Source: Verticillium longisporum (taxonomy: Eukaryota > Ascomycota > Sordariomycetes > Glomerellales > Plectosphaerellaceae). From it: a stretch of 64,000 nt of DNA. Positions 48,701 through 60,915 of this stretch are shown piece after piece (positions within the stretch are counted from its first letter, which is position 1; the number at the start of each line of letters is the position of its first letter). The notes beneath the pieces were generated by a model. It searched no databases, was not told where the DNA came from, and was given only the letters and a program-made list of their open reading frames with translations. The translations under genes and the position numbers were made by a program. The stretch spans positions 3,162,001-3,226,000 of the forward strand of contig JAETXT010000006.1 in NCBI GenBank assembly GCA_019188255.1, read 5' to 3'.

Positions 48701-49993
48701 GGAAAATTGAAGCAACATTCCAGTGCGGATGGTGTGGCGTGGGTCACGTACGAGTCACGTTGAACCGGCCGAGTGATGACGGAGGATTCATCCAAGTCTC
48801 AGAGCGCGCCGTGAACCTGTTGGGGGCGTCGAATCGGCAAAGGTCTCAATGGAGGTTGAAGCTAGAAGCGTGCGGTTGGCGTCTGAGCACGCCCCCTTTC
48901 CCCTCCTCTTTCTTTTGCGGCAGGCTCTGGTGTTGTTTCATCATGAGCGGGCGGCGTCTGCCATGTTCGTCGAGCACCATCGTGGGTTGGCATTCTGCAC
49001 ACACAGTGCATTGCAATCGAGTCGCCCGCCAAGACATCTTCCATATAGACAGAGAGACAGGGCCCTCGGGGTAAAGTGCGGACTGTCCCAGGCATCTGCG
49101 AGAGACGAGAAGCAATCAGCCCGGAGTACACTTGTGGAAGAAGAGATGAAGTCCAATTGAAATCGCAAGTCCGCCCCCGATTGTCGAACTTGATCGACTC
49201 TTGGGCCATCGTCCCGCCCAGTCATCCCGTCTCATGGCCTTTTTTGTGCCGATCAGGTACTTCTCCTGCCTGTTGCTGTGCGGCCAAGCCCAGCGAGCAG
49301 CAGGCAGGGACCGGACGGAAGGGGATGGCGCCGAATCCTGCCGTGTTCCTGAGTTAGTGCCTGGGGATGAGGAGCTGAGTGCTGGGCCCTAATGAACCTG
49401 GGCATTCGACCCGGGCGCTGGGTAAAAGCAAAACGTCGAAACAGGCGAAAGCCTCTAACGCCAGGTAACTAACTGCTCATTGCTGTCCAACTGATAGCTT
49501 GGCCAGCTCCATTTGCCTTTGGGCACGCGGACTCAGGGCTCGTCATTGCCATCGTTGGCCAGCCTCGCTTGAGCTTCTTGGGGGCTCGATGATCTATTCG
49601 GTGCAGGGATTGGATTGAAGGTGGAAAGCCAACTCAAGCCTGGGATACCTCGCAGGTACTGGGGAAAGCCCAGTTCTATCGACGGGCTAGAAGAACGGAT
49701 CGCCTCGAGAGGTACATGCAGCCACGCCACATACATGTAGCGCGCCAGCTTTGACGTGGCACCGAGCGAGATTATGCAAGGTTTATGCTGTCCCATTGCC
49801 CCACTTTTACAAACACCACCACTGGACTTGTGCATTTCCATGCATAAGCAAGGGGACAGCACCGGGGGTTTGGGGCCAGGACCCTTGCTTCCTTCCATTC
49901 CGTCCCCTTCTCGTTTCTTGTTACTTGCTGCCAACTGCGTCAGTCCAGGCATCAGGCCGCCCTTTCCGTCTCTCCCCCCAACGATGCTTGTGC

Positions 49994-50017
49994 CGTCACG
50001 TCACGTCACGTCACGTC
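49994..50017. repeat. CGTCA pentamer tandem repeat
   Basis: Four to five CGTCA units in a row. Each contains ACGTCA-like sequence, the core of ATF/CREB sites, so a regulatory role is possible but unproven. Confidence 0.8.
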
Positions 50018-51219
50018 CCGTCCAGTCCAGCAACGCGCTGGCGGTAGTGCCTGCCTTCCTGCCTAAATACATGTAATAAGGTACCTACCTGGAGTAGGTA
50101 TGGCAGATTGTTCCTTCTGCCGCCTTGTTCCAGCGTTCAGCCCCCTCCATTTTCTTCTCGTCAGACGTTCCTTCTTCAGAGGACGGTCCAGAGGACGGGA
50201 GGACGCGAGGTGACAAGTGACGGTTCAAGGCAGGTCCGTCCGTCAGTCAGGCAAGGCAAGGCGCGATGGCAGTGGCCCTGGGACCTGGGTAGGCAAATGG
50301 GCTCTTTCTTGTCTACAGATTCGAGGGGGTCAGATGCAAAGCAGAGCGCTTGCTTCTTCCTCAAGTCAGTCCTGTACTGTACGCCCAGGCCTCCCGTTCA
50401 CGTTGCCATCTGCGCGCTTGTCACCACCATCACTGGCCAACTTCCCCTTCCCTTTCCCCTTCCCCTTCACTATCACACTCCACCTACCCCTGTCACATTG
50501 ACTTCTTAATCAACACCGCACCGTGATCCTGACAGGCCCGGAGTCTCTCGCCCCTCACCACGTAAAGGCATAAGGACGCTCGTTCTTCGTTTCATGCACC
50601 AATGTTTCCTACCGAGAGTCTAGTTATCCCCTCATTCCTCAGTTTCCCCTCTCACAGCGACAAATAACCACGTCGACTGTAAGGACGCGTGCATCGCATT
50701 ACTCGCGAACTTTGCCCGCCAGGCAAAAGAAGATACACCCCGGCCGAAGCCCGAGGTATCCAGGAAGTACCGCACTGGCGACTCCAGGCAACGCATTGCG
50801 CAGACACGTACTCCCGGCCTACCTTACCTCGCAGTGTACCAATCGCTGCCCTTTTAGCGTGCTTCGTCCACCCAGCGACGCCTGAAGCCCCATCCGTCCA
50901 TCCCGCCACATCCTCGAATAAGGCTGCAGCAAATCGCAGTCAGGGGGGGGATCCATTTTAACGGGTTCTGAAATCTCTGGGTCCGTTCGGCTCGCCTGAG
51001 GCCTGTCGCCCGTTCGTAGGTACATCGAGACAGCCTGCACATGGGCTGCGCTGGTGTGCTGGCACCAAGAAAAACAACCAAAGGGGTTCCTCCACCGTCT
51101 CGCGCCGTCCGCCCTCCCCACCTCCTGCCTCCCTGAGCAGTAGCGCGCCCTGTCACAGCGGCCTGTTCCTGTCCCTGTCCCTCTCAGGTACCTCGACCTC
51201 CACTAGAAGGCCAAGCCCC

Positions 51220-51288
51220 TCCTCCATCCTCCATCCTCCAGCCTCCAGCCTCCAGCCTCCAGCCTCCAGCCTCCAGCCTCCAGCCTCC
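51220..51288. repeat. CCTCCAG/CCTCCAT heptamer minisatellite
   Basis: About nine tandem 7-nt units: the first two are CCTCCAT, the rest CCTCCAG, ending in a variant. It is strand-asymmetric (C/T-rich on plus) and lies about 1.6 kb upstream of the kinase start. Confidence 0.9.
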
Positions 51289-52857
51289 GGTTCTCTCGCC
51301 CTTTCCTCGGACTGGCGGTGCCTGCATTGAGCTGCATTCCTGACCGCATCGCCCCATCAGTGTCTCCTTTTGGACCTGTCCTGACCAACCTGAGCTCGCG
51401 AAACGAGAGACCTTTCTGTCTGTGGGCAACACGTCTGTCCCCATCGCCCCGGACCCTCGAGCAGCTCATCCAGAAAGAGTTGCGTGGTGCCCAAAAACCC
51501 AACCTGGTCGCCCTCCCAATTCCGCCAATCCCTCACCCCCTTCGATCACTCCTCCTCCCACCACATCGATACCACTCGTCAGCCCAGCACCAGCGCCATC
51601 GTCAGCCGACCTCTCTGCCTGCTAGCCATTTTCTAATTCCATAATTTCTTCACTGGAAAGCAAAGCAACAAGCCCTTTCTGCCAATTCTAAATGCTCCAG
51701 GCAAATCAAACGGCCGAATCCACCAGAGAGATTTTCCATCAGACCCTGGCCCCGGCGCAAATTGCCTGCGAGAGACGCCCGAGTCCCGCGGTGCCTTAGC
51801 GAAATTGGGCTCCCTGCTCATCGCCGCTCGACCCCCCCGGATTCACACTTCATCTTCATGCTAAGGGCAGGCTCTCGGCCTTCTCGAACAGCACATGGCA
51901 TAGGAGTCGGCTCCTCCCCTCCCCCCTCCCCCAATCCAAAAGAAATCACCCACTAGACCTCACACTGTCGTGGTCCGACTTGTTGGCTCCCCAAGCTCCC
52001 AGGTCTCTGCATCTCCTCCACTGCCCTGGTTGCGTTTCGTTAGCTGTCATTCTCCTTCAAACACCACTCCCGGACCGACGCGACAGGCAGCTTCGGCATT
52101 GTCCTGCAGTGCATCCATCCCCCCCACAGCGACACACACGCACACCACCCCCTTCGATCACCACTCTCACTTTCTACCTCTCTTTTCCAAAAGACAAGCG
52201 AGATTCATCTCAAAACTCAGCCAGCTCTTCTGCTCTGAGAGCAGCTACCCCTCCTCTCGGTTCACAGAATTTCACGCCGCGTCGACGGAGCGACATTACA
52301 CACAGTAACCATATCTGTCAAGGTATCATCGACGCCTGAACTGGAGACCTCCCTGGAGGATCCATCCCCGATCGACTGGTTCTGGCTCGAGCGCACCCTG
52401 ACCCTGGTCGGCCTCCTTTTCCAACAATATCAACTTTGCCAGACCCTCTCTCGCCTCAGGAACACATCACTCACTCACCTCAGTCATTCCTTGTCACCAG
52501 CCCCCATTCATCAGTCCCTGATTTCGCTCCCTCAGCAGTGCATTCCAGCGTACCATCTCCCATCCACATACTCTCTGCCAATCCATCGCAGCCATACGAC
52601 TTTCGCACTTCCGCTCTTCTCGACGTTCGATCGTAACAATCCATCACTCGCCTACAAACCGTCTCGTTCATCTTGGACATTGAACAACCGCTGGACCTGG
52701 ATGCTCCGGCAATCGAAACCAGCTCTTTCAAGGAGCTCCTAAACAGGCCGCAGCAATTGGAACGGACCCGCTTACAGCCTTTGAGCTGAGGCACCCGTCC
52801 TGGCTGAGAAGCCCGACACTTAAAAAAAAATCACATTCGTCAGATTCCCAATCAGAA

Positions 52858-55294
52858 ATGACTGTTGCACACGATTTGACCCATCGCGGGTCGTCCTCCC
52901 ATAGCGCCCACATGGTTGCGTTGGAGGACCGATTCGAGGTCCTGAAGGAAATTGGCGATGGCAGCTTTGGAAGCGTGGCTCTCGCCAGAGTCCGCAGCGC
53001 TGGTGCCCATGTGGCTCGCCGCGGCACAGTGGTAAGTCGCGTTCGCCGTAAGCGTCTGCCGTGCCTTCGTTGTCCCTCTAACCAATCTAATGTAGGTCGC
53101 CATCAAGACGATGAAGAAGAACTTTGAGTCTTTCAGCGCATGTCTGGAGCTTCGCGAGGTCGTCTTTCTTCGCACCCTTGCTCCCCACGCCCACCTCGTT
53201 CCTGCTCTCGACATCTTCCTCGATCCCTACAGCAAGAAACTTCACATTGCCATGGAATACATGGAGGGCAACCTATATCAGCTCATGAAGGCGCGTGACC
53301 ACAAGGTCCTCGACAATGCCAGCGTCAAGAGCATTCTTTTCCAAATCATGCAAGGTCTGGAGCATATTCACGCTCACCACTTCTTCCACCGTGACATTAA
53401 GCCCGAGAACATTTTGGTCACCACGTCGGGACACCAGGACTCTTCCGTCACATCGTTCCGTCGTTACTCCGCCCTTGTTACGCCTCCGTCAACACCTCCC
53501 AACTACACTGTCAAGATTGCCGACTTTGGTCTTGCTCGCGAAACGCACTCAAAGCTTGCGTACACCACGTACGTGTCAACGAGATGGTACCGTGCTCCCG
53601 AGGTCCTGCTGAGGGCCGGCGAGTATTCGGCGCCTGTTGACATCTGGGCCATCGGCGCCATGGCCGTTGAGGTCGCCACACTGAAGCCTCTGTTCCCCGG
53701 CGGAAACGAGGTGGACCAGGTCTGGCGGGTATGCGAGATCATGGGCAGCCCGGGCAACTGGTACAACAAATCCGGTGGTCGTGTTGGCGGAGGTGAGTGG
53801 CGAGAGGGTACTCGGCTGGCCGGGAAGCTTGGATTCTCTTTCCCCAAGATGGCGCCACATGCTCTCGACACGATTCTCCAATCGCCAACATGGCCTCGAG
53901 AGCTAAGTCACTTCGTGACCTGGTGCCTGATGTGGGATCCCAAGAACAGGCCCACTTCTGCCCAGGCCCTTGCTCATGACTACTTCATCGACGCCGTCGA
54001 CCCTCTTCGCCCTCGGTCTTCGGCTTCGAGGATTCTGGGAAGGAAGCAATCAGACCTTGGCCGTGGCAAAGACTCAACAGCGTCGACGCCTACCTCGTCT
54101 AAGCCGTCGTGGTTTCGCAAATCTCTCATCGGACGTTCCGAGACGACCGATATCTCAACCGCCCAACTCGCGACGAAGGATAGTTCAGCTCCTCGGCCCG
54201 CCCCGGTCCATGCATCAACAACGAACGAAGTCCCCGTCACGAAGACCCGGCCTGCTGCAGGCAAGCGAAGCACATGGACTAATGGTCCGTCCAACGTTGC
54301 GCCAATGCCAATCCTGCCTACCATCAGGCCCATCTCGCCGCTGTCCGACGCTGTCACGGCACAGGCCAGCAACGGCTCGTACAACGATGCTTACGCGAAT
54401 GGGAGCCACCGGGCAGTCCAGATTGAAGGAAAGCCTGCGAAGGTCAGCCGACAGCTGTCGGTCGCGTCCAGTACCAACAACTACGCGGAGATCCACCGTC
54501 AGCAGGCTGAGCGGGCCCTCAACGGCAACTCTGGACTCGCTTCTCCACCGAGCGGTCAGAAGGAGGGCTTCTTCTCTCACCTGCGGAAGCGTGCTCGACG
54601 ATTCTCCGGAAGGCATCAGACACCAATCTCGCCAACGCATGAATCTATTGAGGGCCAGGTTGGTTGTGGACCCTGGAACAGCAACAGGTCTTCCATGGTG
54701 ATTGACCAATCTCCACCGCCGCCGCCCAAGGCCGAAACCTATGAGTCGCTTGACAGGGCTCTGAGAGATGTCCAGCAGCATCGCGAATTGCAGGCACCTG
54801 TGCCCCCTCAACACGCGTCACCCACCAACAACCTCAAGAGACATCACTCGTTGCCAAAGCACAGCCAGCCACGTTCGGTCGATAACCTGATGATGGCTGC
54901 GCGCAGTGGTGGTCCCATCTCTAGCCGCACTCGTCGCGCTCAAGCCACGCAAGGTGTACACCAGTACGAAGCTCCTGACGAAGAAGACGAGCTGCTGGAC
55001 GAGGTTCTTAACTCAACGCATCGGGCCATGAAGCGTATGGAGAAGGATGGCAAGCCGGGACTACGGCAATCGGCCAGCAACATTGGCATCGCCAATCCGT
55101 ACCCTACACCGTCGCCATCCGGCAGCGGCAATGCGGCGGCTTTTGGCGACGGCGCATTGACGCCTAAGCCTCTTGACCTCAAGAAGAACCGCAACGCCGA
55201 ATACAAGTGGCCGACGCCCCCTATGAGGAAAGCGAGTGGGCAGCCTCGGCATCTGCAAGCATTTGGGCTGCCGGCAACCGATTCTAAAGGATGA
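52858..55294 (+). CDS. IME2: IME2/RCK-type serine/threonine protein kinase
   Basis: CMGC-group kinase of the RCK family (yeast Ime2, Aspergillus ImeB, Ustilago Crk1), which governs meiosis, sexual development or light and nutrient responses. Two exons, 52858-53031 and 53096-55294, joined by GTAAGT..GTAG, encode 790 residues. The kinase domain is at about residues 25-350: GDGSFGSV (glycine loop), VAIKTMKK (Lys), HRDIKPEN (catalytic loop), DFGLA, then YTTYVSTRWYRAPE with the T-x-Y activation motif, and WAIGAMAVEVATLKPLFPG. A small insert (TSGHQDSSVTSFRRYS) precedes DFGLA. The C-terminal 400 residues are Ser/Pro/basic and disordered, as in other family members. The start is the ATG with an A-rich leader; it is followed by HDLTHRGSSSH. 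An exceptionally long gene-free upstream region suggests complex regulation. Confidence 0.9.
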
Positions 55295-56962
55295 TTTATT
55301 TTCTGGGAGGAACTTTTCACATGGTTACACGGCATGTTCAGCACAAAAAGTCTTGTGTGTTTTTACCTCTCGGCATTTTGCAAGGAGTTTGGGGAGCGGC
55401 CGGATGCCTACCACGTTGGTACTTAGTCGTCTGGTTAGGGACGGCTATTGATTTTCTGTTGCTTCTGGATTTTCTTCTACTTGGCGGCATGGCCTTCATC
55501 TCAGGAACCACAAGAAGGGTTCCATTCTCGACTCACAACATTCGATACCATCTCGCCTGACAGTCGATCCGCTTGAGCGCGCATCCACTCTTTTATTTTT
55601 TTTTACTATTTTCCATCATTTCACCATCGGTTTCCGACAATACCCCTATTTTATAGACTGAATCGGGCGATTTCATCTTTTCCGCACAAGCACAGCGGCT
55701 CGTCCAAACCGGGCATTTTCCTTTGTCAGAAATCGCAACTAGGGAAGAGACGTCCTGGGACGACAAAGATCGACATCATGGCCATCAGCAGATGGCAAGG
55801 GGAAAGGAAATGGGCATGTGCCACCAGATGTACAAAAACAAAACATAAGGCCTTCATTCTTACTGGGTTACTGCGGGCTGGACACGACGGGAGACTGGCA
55901 AGCTTGGAGGTCTTGCTGGACGCCGCGAGGCGGGGGCAGGCAAGGCGCGCGGCAGGGCAATTGGAAGGACCATGGTACCGTACATATGGATCTCGCATCG
56001 ACTTGTTCTAGAGCCGCCATTGGTCTGTGGCTGTGGTCATGATGGTAGGAGATCAGGGTACCTAGCGTAAATGGGCTGTATCTACGAAGGGTGGTTTCGC
56101 CCAGCCATACCTAATAGGTGGGAGAAGCCACTGTAACGATCATGATTGGTGTCAGAGTATGTGCGTCCTTGTGATGAATCTTAACCTGTTCCCTGACATG
56201 CGACTCGCCACAACGAAGCAGGTCAGATGGCTGGGCCTACCTCGCGACCGTATTGTGGGCGGGTGACTTGCTGGTCTGACACGGGGACACGAAACTCTAC
56301 GGCGAGTGGGCGACACGAGTCCCGCTGATTGGCACCGTCTGGTCTGGTCAGGTACCGACGCTCAGCTGAGCACCGTTGGTCGCGCGTGTGTGTGTGCTGT
56401 GTCGATGTACCGGGAAAGTTGCTCGGCTCTTAAAACTAGTTTGCTTTCATGGCCTTCGCGACGGTCCTTGTATCTGTCGTGTGTCTTTTCCTTTTCTCCG
56501 TGCGGCGCCTGCGTCCTTCCACCGGCCGGACTGTATCGCGGCTGCGCAATGTGGGGTGGGGCATCAAGGGACACCGATGGCGCGGCTTACCGCGTAGACA
56601 CCCCGGCGGACGCTGGCGTTCAGAGGTGGGGACGAAGGAAGAAGAGCCGAAGACGTACTTTGCATTGGGCGCGGTGATGCGCGAGCCGGCTGCGAGGACA
56701 ATGTTAGCTTCTCTCGTATCGACATACAAGGCAGCTTCAAGGCGAAGGCGCTGGGTGGCTTTGGTGAGTCAGCGGTAACGCGAGATGCCCGTCTCGAGGA
56801 GGGCGGGCTCGGTGAGCTGACCGAGGCGAGGCAAGATGACTTACGCCAAGTTTGATTCATTCTTCCGAATCACCCGCGGTGGGATGGAATGATTTGCCAT
56901 TATCCTCTCTAACGCTACGAAATACTATCAACCACTTTATACCACGACTCGCGTACGCGACC
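55295..56962. other. Convergent intergenic region
   Basis: Between the kinase and the aldose epimerase, which face each other. A T-run at 55594-55606 could be part of a 3' end signal. Open frames are unconvincing and no gene is seen. Confidence 0.5.
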
Positions 56963-58195
56963 TCACGCCTTGTCCACGCTGAAGGAGTACCGCGCCTGGA
57001 GGACATAGGGTCCATCCTCCGGGCCAAACACTTGCCTCTTCTCCCTTCCCCACTCGGGGTGGTTGATACCGTCGATCCAATCCTGCACCTCGAGGACGAC
57101 GCAGCCGTACCGCGGGATGATGCGCGGGAAGGCGTCGGTACCCTGCGTCTTCTTGAGAGGGATCGTTCCGTCCTGCTGCGTGCAGCTGTACACCTGCAGC
57201 GCTTCCTGCTCCGAGAAGACCTCGACGGCGATGCCGGACCACGGCGACGACAAGCGGGCGACGTAGCCCGAAGACCGCCAGTCGTAGTTGCCGAGCGCCT
57301 CGCGGTTGACGGTGTAGCAGTTGTCGTAGCCCGTGCAGCCGGTGCCGCAGTTGCCCTCGAGCTCGTCGCTCGTGGCGTTGGCGCCCATGGGCTTTGGCGC
57401 GGACCAAAAGTCGTTGACGGACCCCTTTTCGTTGGCGACCACCTCGCCCGTGGGGATGAGGATGCCGTCGACCCCGATCCGCTGTCCGCTGTAGGGCAGG
57501 TGCAGGACGTGGTCGTCGGCCGAGCTGGTCTCCTCGTTGGCGAACCCGTCGAGGTTCCAGTACGTGTGGCTGCTGAGCATGATGGGCGTGCGCGCCGTGG
57601 TCGACACGGCCACCATGGAGATGTCCCAGTCCCAACCGCGCAGGGTGTACGTCACGTACGAGATGACCTCGCCGGGAAAGCCCTCCTTGCCGGCCGGGTC
57701 GACGAGCGAGAAGGTGATGCTGTTCTTGGTGTGCGCGGCGACAGTGAAGTTGCGCCAGCCCCAGCCATCGGGTCCGCCGTGCAGCGTGTTGAGACCCTCG
57801 GGGTGTTCGGGTGTCTTGTTGTCGTTGGGCTTCACATGGAACGTCTCGCCGTCAATATCAAACGTGCTGTTGCGGATTCGGTTGGCGTAGCGACCGGGAA
57901 CATTGCCAAAGTTCGGGTGCACGGGATCCTCTGTGTAGTACGTCGCGTTATCCCAGCCGGCGACGATGTCCCGCGGCACACCATTGCGGTCGCGGACGAT
58001 GAGGTCTGATATGGAAGCGCCGTAGGGGACAAAGGCGGCGCGGAGGTGTTCGCTGGAGATCCAGTATTTGCCGTCGGCATCAGGACCGGGGGCCGTAGTG
58101 TTGGTTGTGTTGGTCGTCGCGTACGAGAGGGGAGTACCCAAAACGAACGGAAGGACACAGGCCACCGCCGCAAGGGAGCTTGTGGGAAGGATCAT
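56963..58195 (-). CDS. Secreted aldose 1-epimerase (mutarotase)
   Basis: Interconverts the alpha and beta anomers of aldoses. Intronless, 410 residues from the ATG at 58195. That start gives a signal peptide (hydrophobic SLAAVACVLPFVLG, cleavage near SYA); the ATG at 58309 in frame would hide it. Landmarks: FVPYGASISDLIV, PGRYANRIRNSTF, NTLHGGPDGWGW with the first histidine, SSHTYWNLDGF with the second, and FSEQEALQVYSC near the expected catalytic glutamate. NxT/S sequons (for example NTT and NAT) suit a glycosylated extracellular protein. In filamentous fungi such secreted forms often accompany plant polysaccharide degradation; no such cluster is visible here. Confidence 0.9.
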   Translation of the reverse strand: MILPTSSLAAVACVLPFVLGTPLSYATTNTTNTTAPGPDADGKYWISSEHLRAAFVPYGASISDLIVRDRNGVPRDIVAGWDNATYYTEDPVHPNFGNVPGRYANRIRNSTFDIDGETFHVKPNDNKTPEHPEGLNTLHGGPDGWGWRNFTVAAHTKNSITFSLVDPAGKEGFPGEVISYVTYTLRGWDWDISMVAVSTTARTPIMLSSHTYWNLDGFANEETSSADDHVLHLPYSGQRIGVDGILIPTGEVVANEKGSVNDFWSAPKPMGANATSDELEGNCGTGCTGYDNCYTVNREALGNYDWRSSGYVARLSSPWSGIAVEVFSEQEALQVYSCTQQDGTIPLKKTQGTDAFPRIIPRYGCVVLEVQDWIDGINHPEWGREKRQVFGPEDGPYVLQARYSFSVDKA

Positions 58196-59019
58196 GGTGG
58201 CGATGAAGATGAGAGGACCTGGTGAGAAACGAGACCGAACGCTGGAGTGCGCGCTTGGTTTCATCGAGCGCTTCTCCAGGCTTTTAAGCGTTTCCTGGCA
58301 CAGTAACATCTCGCCCCGCCTCGGGTCGCGCGCAGATCAAGGAACCGTGGACAAGAATGCATCCTGAGTGGTGCGTCTAGCACGTGGTGTTCTGCCGCCG
58401 GTGGAACAACGGTCTGAGTGACGAGAGCTCTCCCTCAACTCGCAGCATTCCATCTCGGCAGGAACCAGCTCGGGGGTAGTTTGGCCGCAGACGCGAGGAA
58501 GCTTACAATGGGACGTTGTAGTCGCGGTGGGCTAGCAGCCCAAGCTTCGTCGATCACCTTCCTTCGAGGTGGCTGGTCTGGCGGTGTTGATGGTTTATTT
58601 CAATCTAAGCCGGCACTTTTCCGGGGGCGCTGGAGCCGTGTCGTCAGGCCTCTGGTTTACGCCGCCCGCTCATTGGAGCGCCTGTGACCGACTTGCATGA
58701 CGGCGACGCAAGACGGGGGAACATGGGACGTGGGGAAGACAAGAAGCAGGTTGTTGCTCATGCGGGGTGAACTGCGCTACCCCAGATTTCCCAAATGCTT
58801 GTTGCAGCAGACTTGACGTAGCAGCCGGTTGGGAGACGCAAGGCTCGAGTAAATCTTTGTGTTGCTCAGCATCATCGCGTTACTGTAATGTCCTGTCTTC
58901 CTCTACCCTCATTCCCAGTTCCCACCATGAATGACATTGGGCCCAGGATCTGCATGCGTAGACTGGTGTCGACGCTGCAGCATACCATCCATTATATAGC
59001 CTTGCTAGAAGGCTGGCCA
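58196..59019. other. Intergenic, no gene seen
   Basis: Between the epimerase start and the small secreted protein's stop, both on minus. Only scattered short open frames. Confidence 0.5.
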
Positions 59020-59618
59020 TCACTCTTCGCCCTGGCAAGCAGTGCACTCCTGACACTCGATGTGATGTGCATCCTTGCCATAGTTCTGCTCCTTGAAGCT
59101 GAATAAGTTTCTAACTCCAGGGAACTCGACAAAGATATCGCCGTGTGCGTCGCAGCTGGACTGGCTCGATACTCTGTGGTACACGTTAGGAACAAGGGAA
59201 GAGAGGGTGGCGGATTTCCTTGCTCTCACGTAGTTATGCGGCAGAGAGCTCCACGATCTGGCCCGATGGAACCAAGATTGTACGTGAACGGCGCCGGAAT
59301 GACCTGGCATGTATACGAGATGGGAATGGCCACACGTGCGCATTCGCCAGCCCATTCTGGCTCGGTACACATATATACCTGTTGTTCAAGGAGCCATGAC
59401 TATTAGACCCTGCGCATAGTCTTCTTCAGAGGTAAACTTACACTGCCTGGGGAGCGCTTGCTGAGGATGTTGTCGGCGGGCGAGCTAGCCATCATCCGAG
59501 CAACCTCAATCGCGTTGATAGCTGTCCAGCCTCGGGGTAGCTGCAAATCTGCATCGCGACCACTTATAGGTGCAGCGAAAGCTGCTGGAAGGAAAGATAT
59601 GATTGCTAGATACTTCAT
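59020..59618 (-). CDS. Small secreted cysteine-rich protein with a Kex2 site
   Basis: Three exons: 59442-59618, 59230-59378 and 59020-59173, giving 159 residues. Splices: GTAAGT..CAACAG (63 nt, phase 0) and GTGAGA..CCACAG (56 nt, phase 2, branch CCTAAC). The signal peptide MKYLAIISFLPAAFAA is followed by a propeptide of about 40 residues ending in LSKR, a kexin site. The mature part begins SPGSVYMCTEPEWAGEC and has eight cysteines (MCTE, GECA, YTCQ, ALCR, SSCD, ECQEC, ACQ). The pattern of cysteines with W and GP motifs (SIGPDRGALC) resembles secreted fungal proteins of unknown function, some of which are effector candidates. I name no family. The exon model is my own reading; the frame closes throughout, which supports it. 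Confidence 0.7.
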
Positions 59619-60874
59619 GTTGCTTTTTGAGAAGGGCGAATTACCGGCGCTCTGGCTGCTCGAGTGAACAGATGTATGTGTTAACACTTTGTTGGGTTCT
59701 GATGTTCACCGTTGAATGACGTGTGGTGGATTTATACTTTCTTCAGCTCCTGGCTCCTAGCTCCTGTGGTGCTGTTGAAGGAATCATGGCTACTGACGTG
59801 CTGCGATTCGTTCAAGCCTACTACATCTAGCACCAGGACACGTCATAGGCGTTATGAGAGTAGGCTCGATACGATGTGTCGCTACAGTAGCTGTCGTTAC
59901 ACAGTCATTCGTATACTGCGAGATCGTGACGAGCCCGGCGTTTTGACACTTCGATACACCGCTCTTTGCTTTGAGAACGAAACCAACCTCGTACTGAACG
60001 AGGATGTAGCTCGGTGCAGTGCTACCGACTGGGTTGAATGGCTGCATGGCGATGAAGCTTGACGCCGAGCGGGAAATTTCCTTCTAAGCGAATCATCACC
60101 GAGCTGTAACTCAGGCGGTAAGCACCTAGAGGACGCTACAGTCGTACACTGCTTGGTACTCGAATACTGCTCACGTCATTCTGTATCAAGCACATGGGAA
60201 AGCTCGCCTTCGAGGTGGCTGGTCGCTGATCGAGCAGCTGGTTCATCATGTGAACGAGTGATTCGGGCAGCTAGTGTGAAGTCTGGATGGGATAACAGGA
60301 GACGGATGATGCAGTCTAAGATGGTTGAGTTCTTTCCACAAGTTACATTGACAGAACGACCAAGAGGGTTAATGAACAGCAAACCATTCAGGCCGGGGAA
60401 GTCGTACATATTCTGGCTTGGCACTTTCCGAAGGTATCATGAGCCAATCTTGCCAGTCGGATCGTTCGTGGTGTTCAGCTTGCAAATTGCACACAGGAAC
60501 CCCATGCGACCCCGGAAGAACCGCGATCGGACGATGCCTTACACCGTTTTTTTCCGCGGGTGAATGCCAGGGATGGAAGAGGAAAACTTGGAAGAACGGT
60601 AGTATGCGCCTCATCTTACATGTTGGCTGTGTTGAAAGGCGGTATCGCATGTAACATGTTACGTCTCGTGAATCAGTCGAACCCGAAGAATCTTGTGCCA
60701 AAGGAGTCAACGTCCCTCCTAGTTGTGTCAACGACAACCTATCGGAAAACAATAGTTTAGCTCAGGCTGCTGCGAGCTTCCGGCAGCAGATTGGGCATAT
60801 GTTGCACGACTGGCCTCGCGTGACGTGTGTTGAACCGCCCGAGGCTCGCTCAGCCTCCTCGAACGGCCACCCAA

Positions 60875-60915
60875 GGGGCTACCGAGGGGCTACCGAGGGG
60901 CTACCGAGGGGCTAC
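60875..60915. repeat. GGGGCTACCGA undecamer tandem repeat
   Basis: Nearly four copies of an 11-nt unit; the last is partial. Confidence 0.88.

Larger units (their letters stand above)
45768..52857. other. Seven-kilobase gene-free region upstream of the IME2-type kinase
   Basis: Between the divergent Stc1-domain gene and the kinase gene. Open frames on both strands are short, overlapping and without domains. The last 1.7 kb is strongly C/T-rich with many short runs, fitting a long 5' leader or promoter. It holds a heptamer minisatellite (51220-51288), a CGTCA pentamer run (49994-50017), a 15-nt duplication near 47401-47433 and an AGGT/ACCT patch (50079-50100). Confidence 0.55.

Noticed and set aside
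51220..51288. Regular repeats considered as a CRISPR-like array
   Set aside because: The units are contiguous 7-mers without spacers: a minisatellite in a eukaryotic genome.
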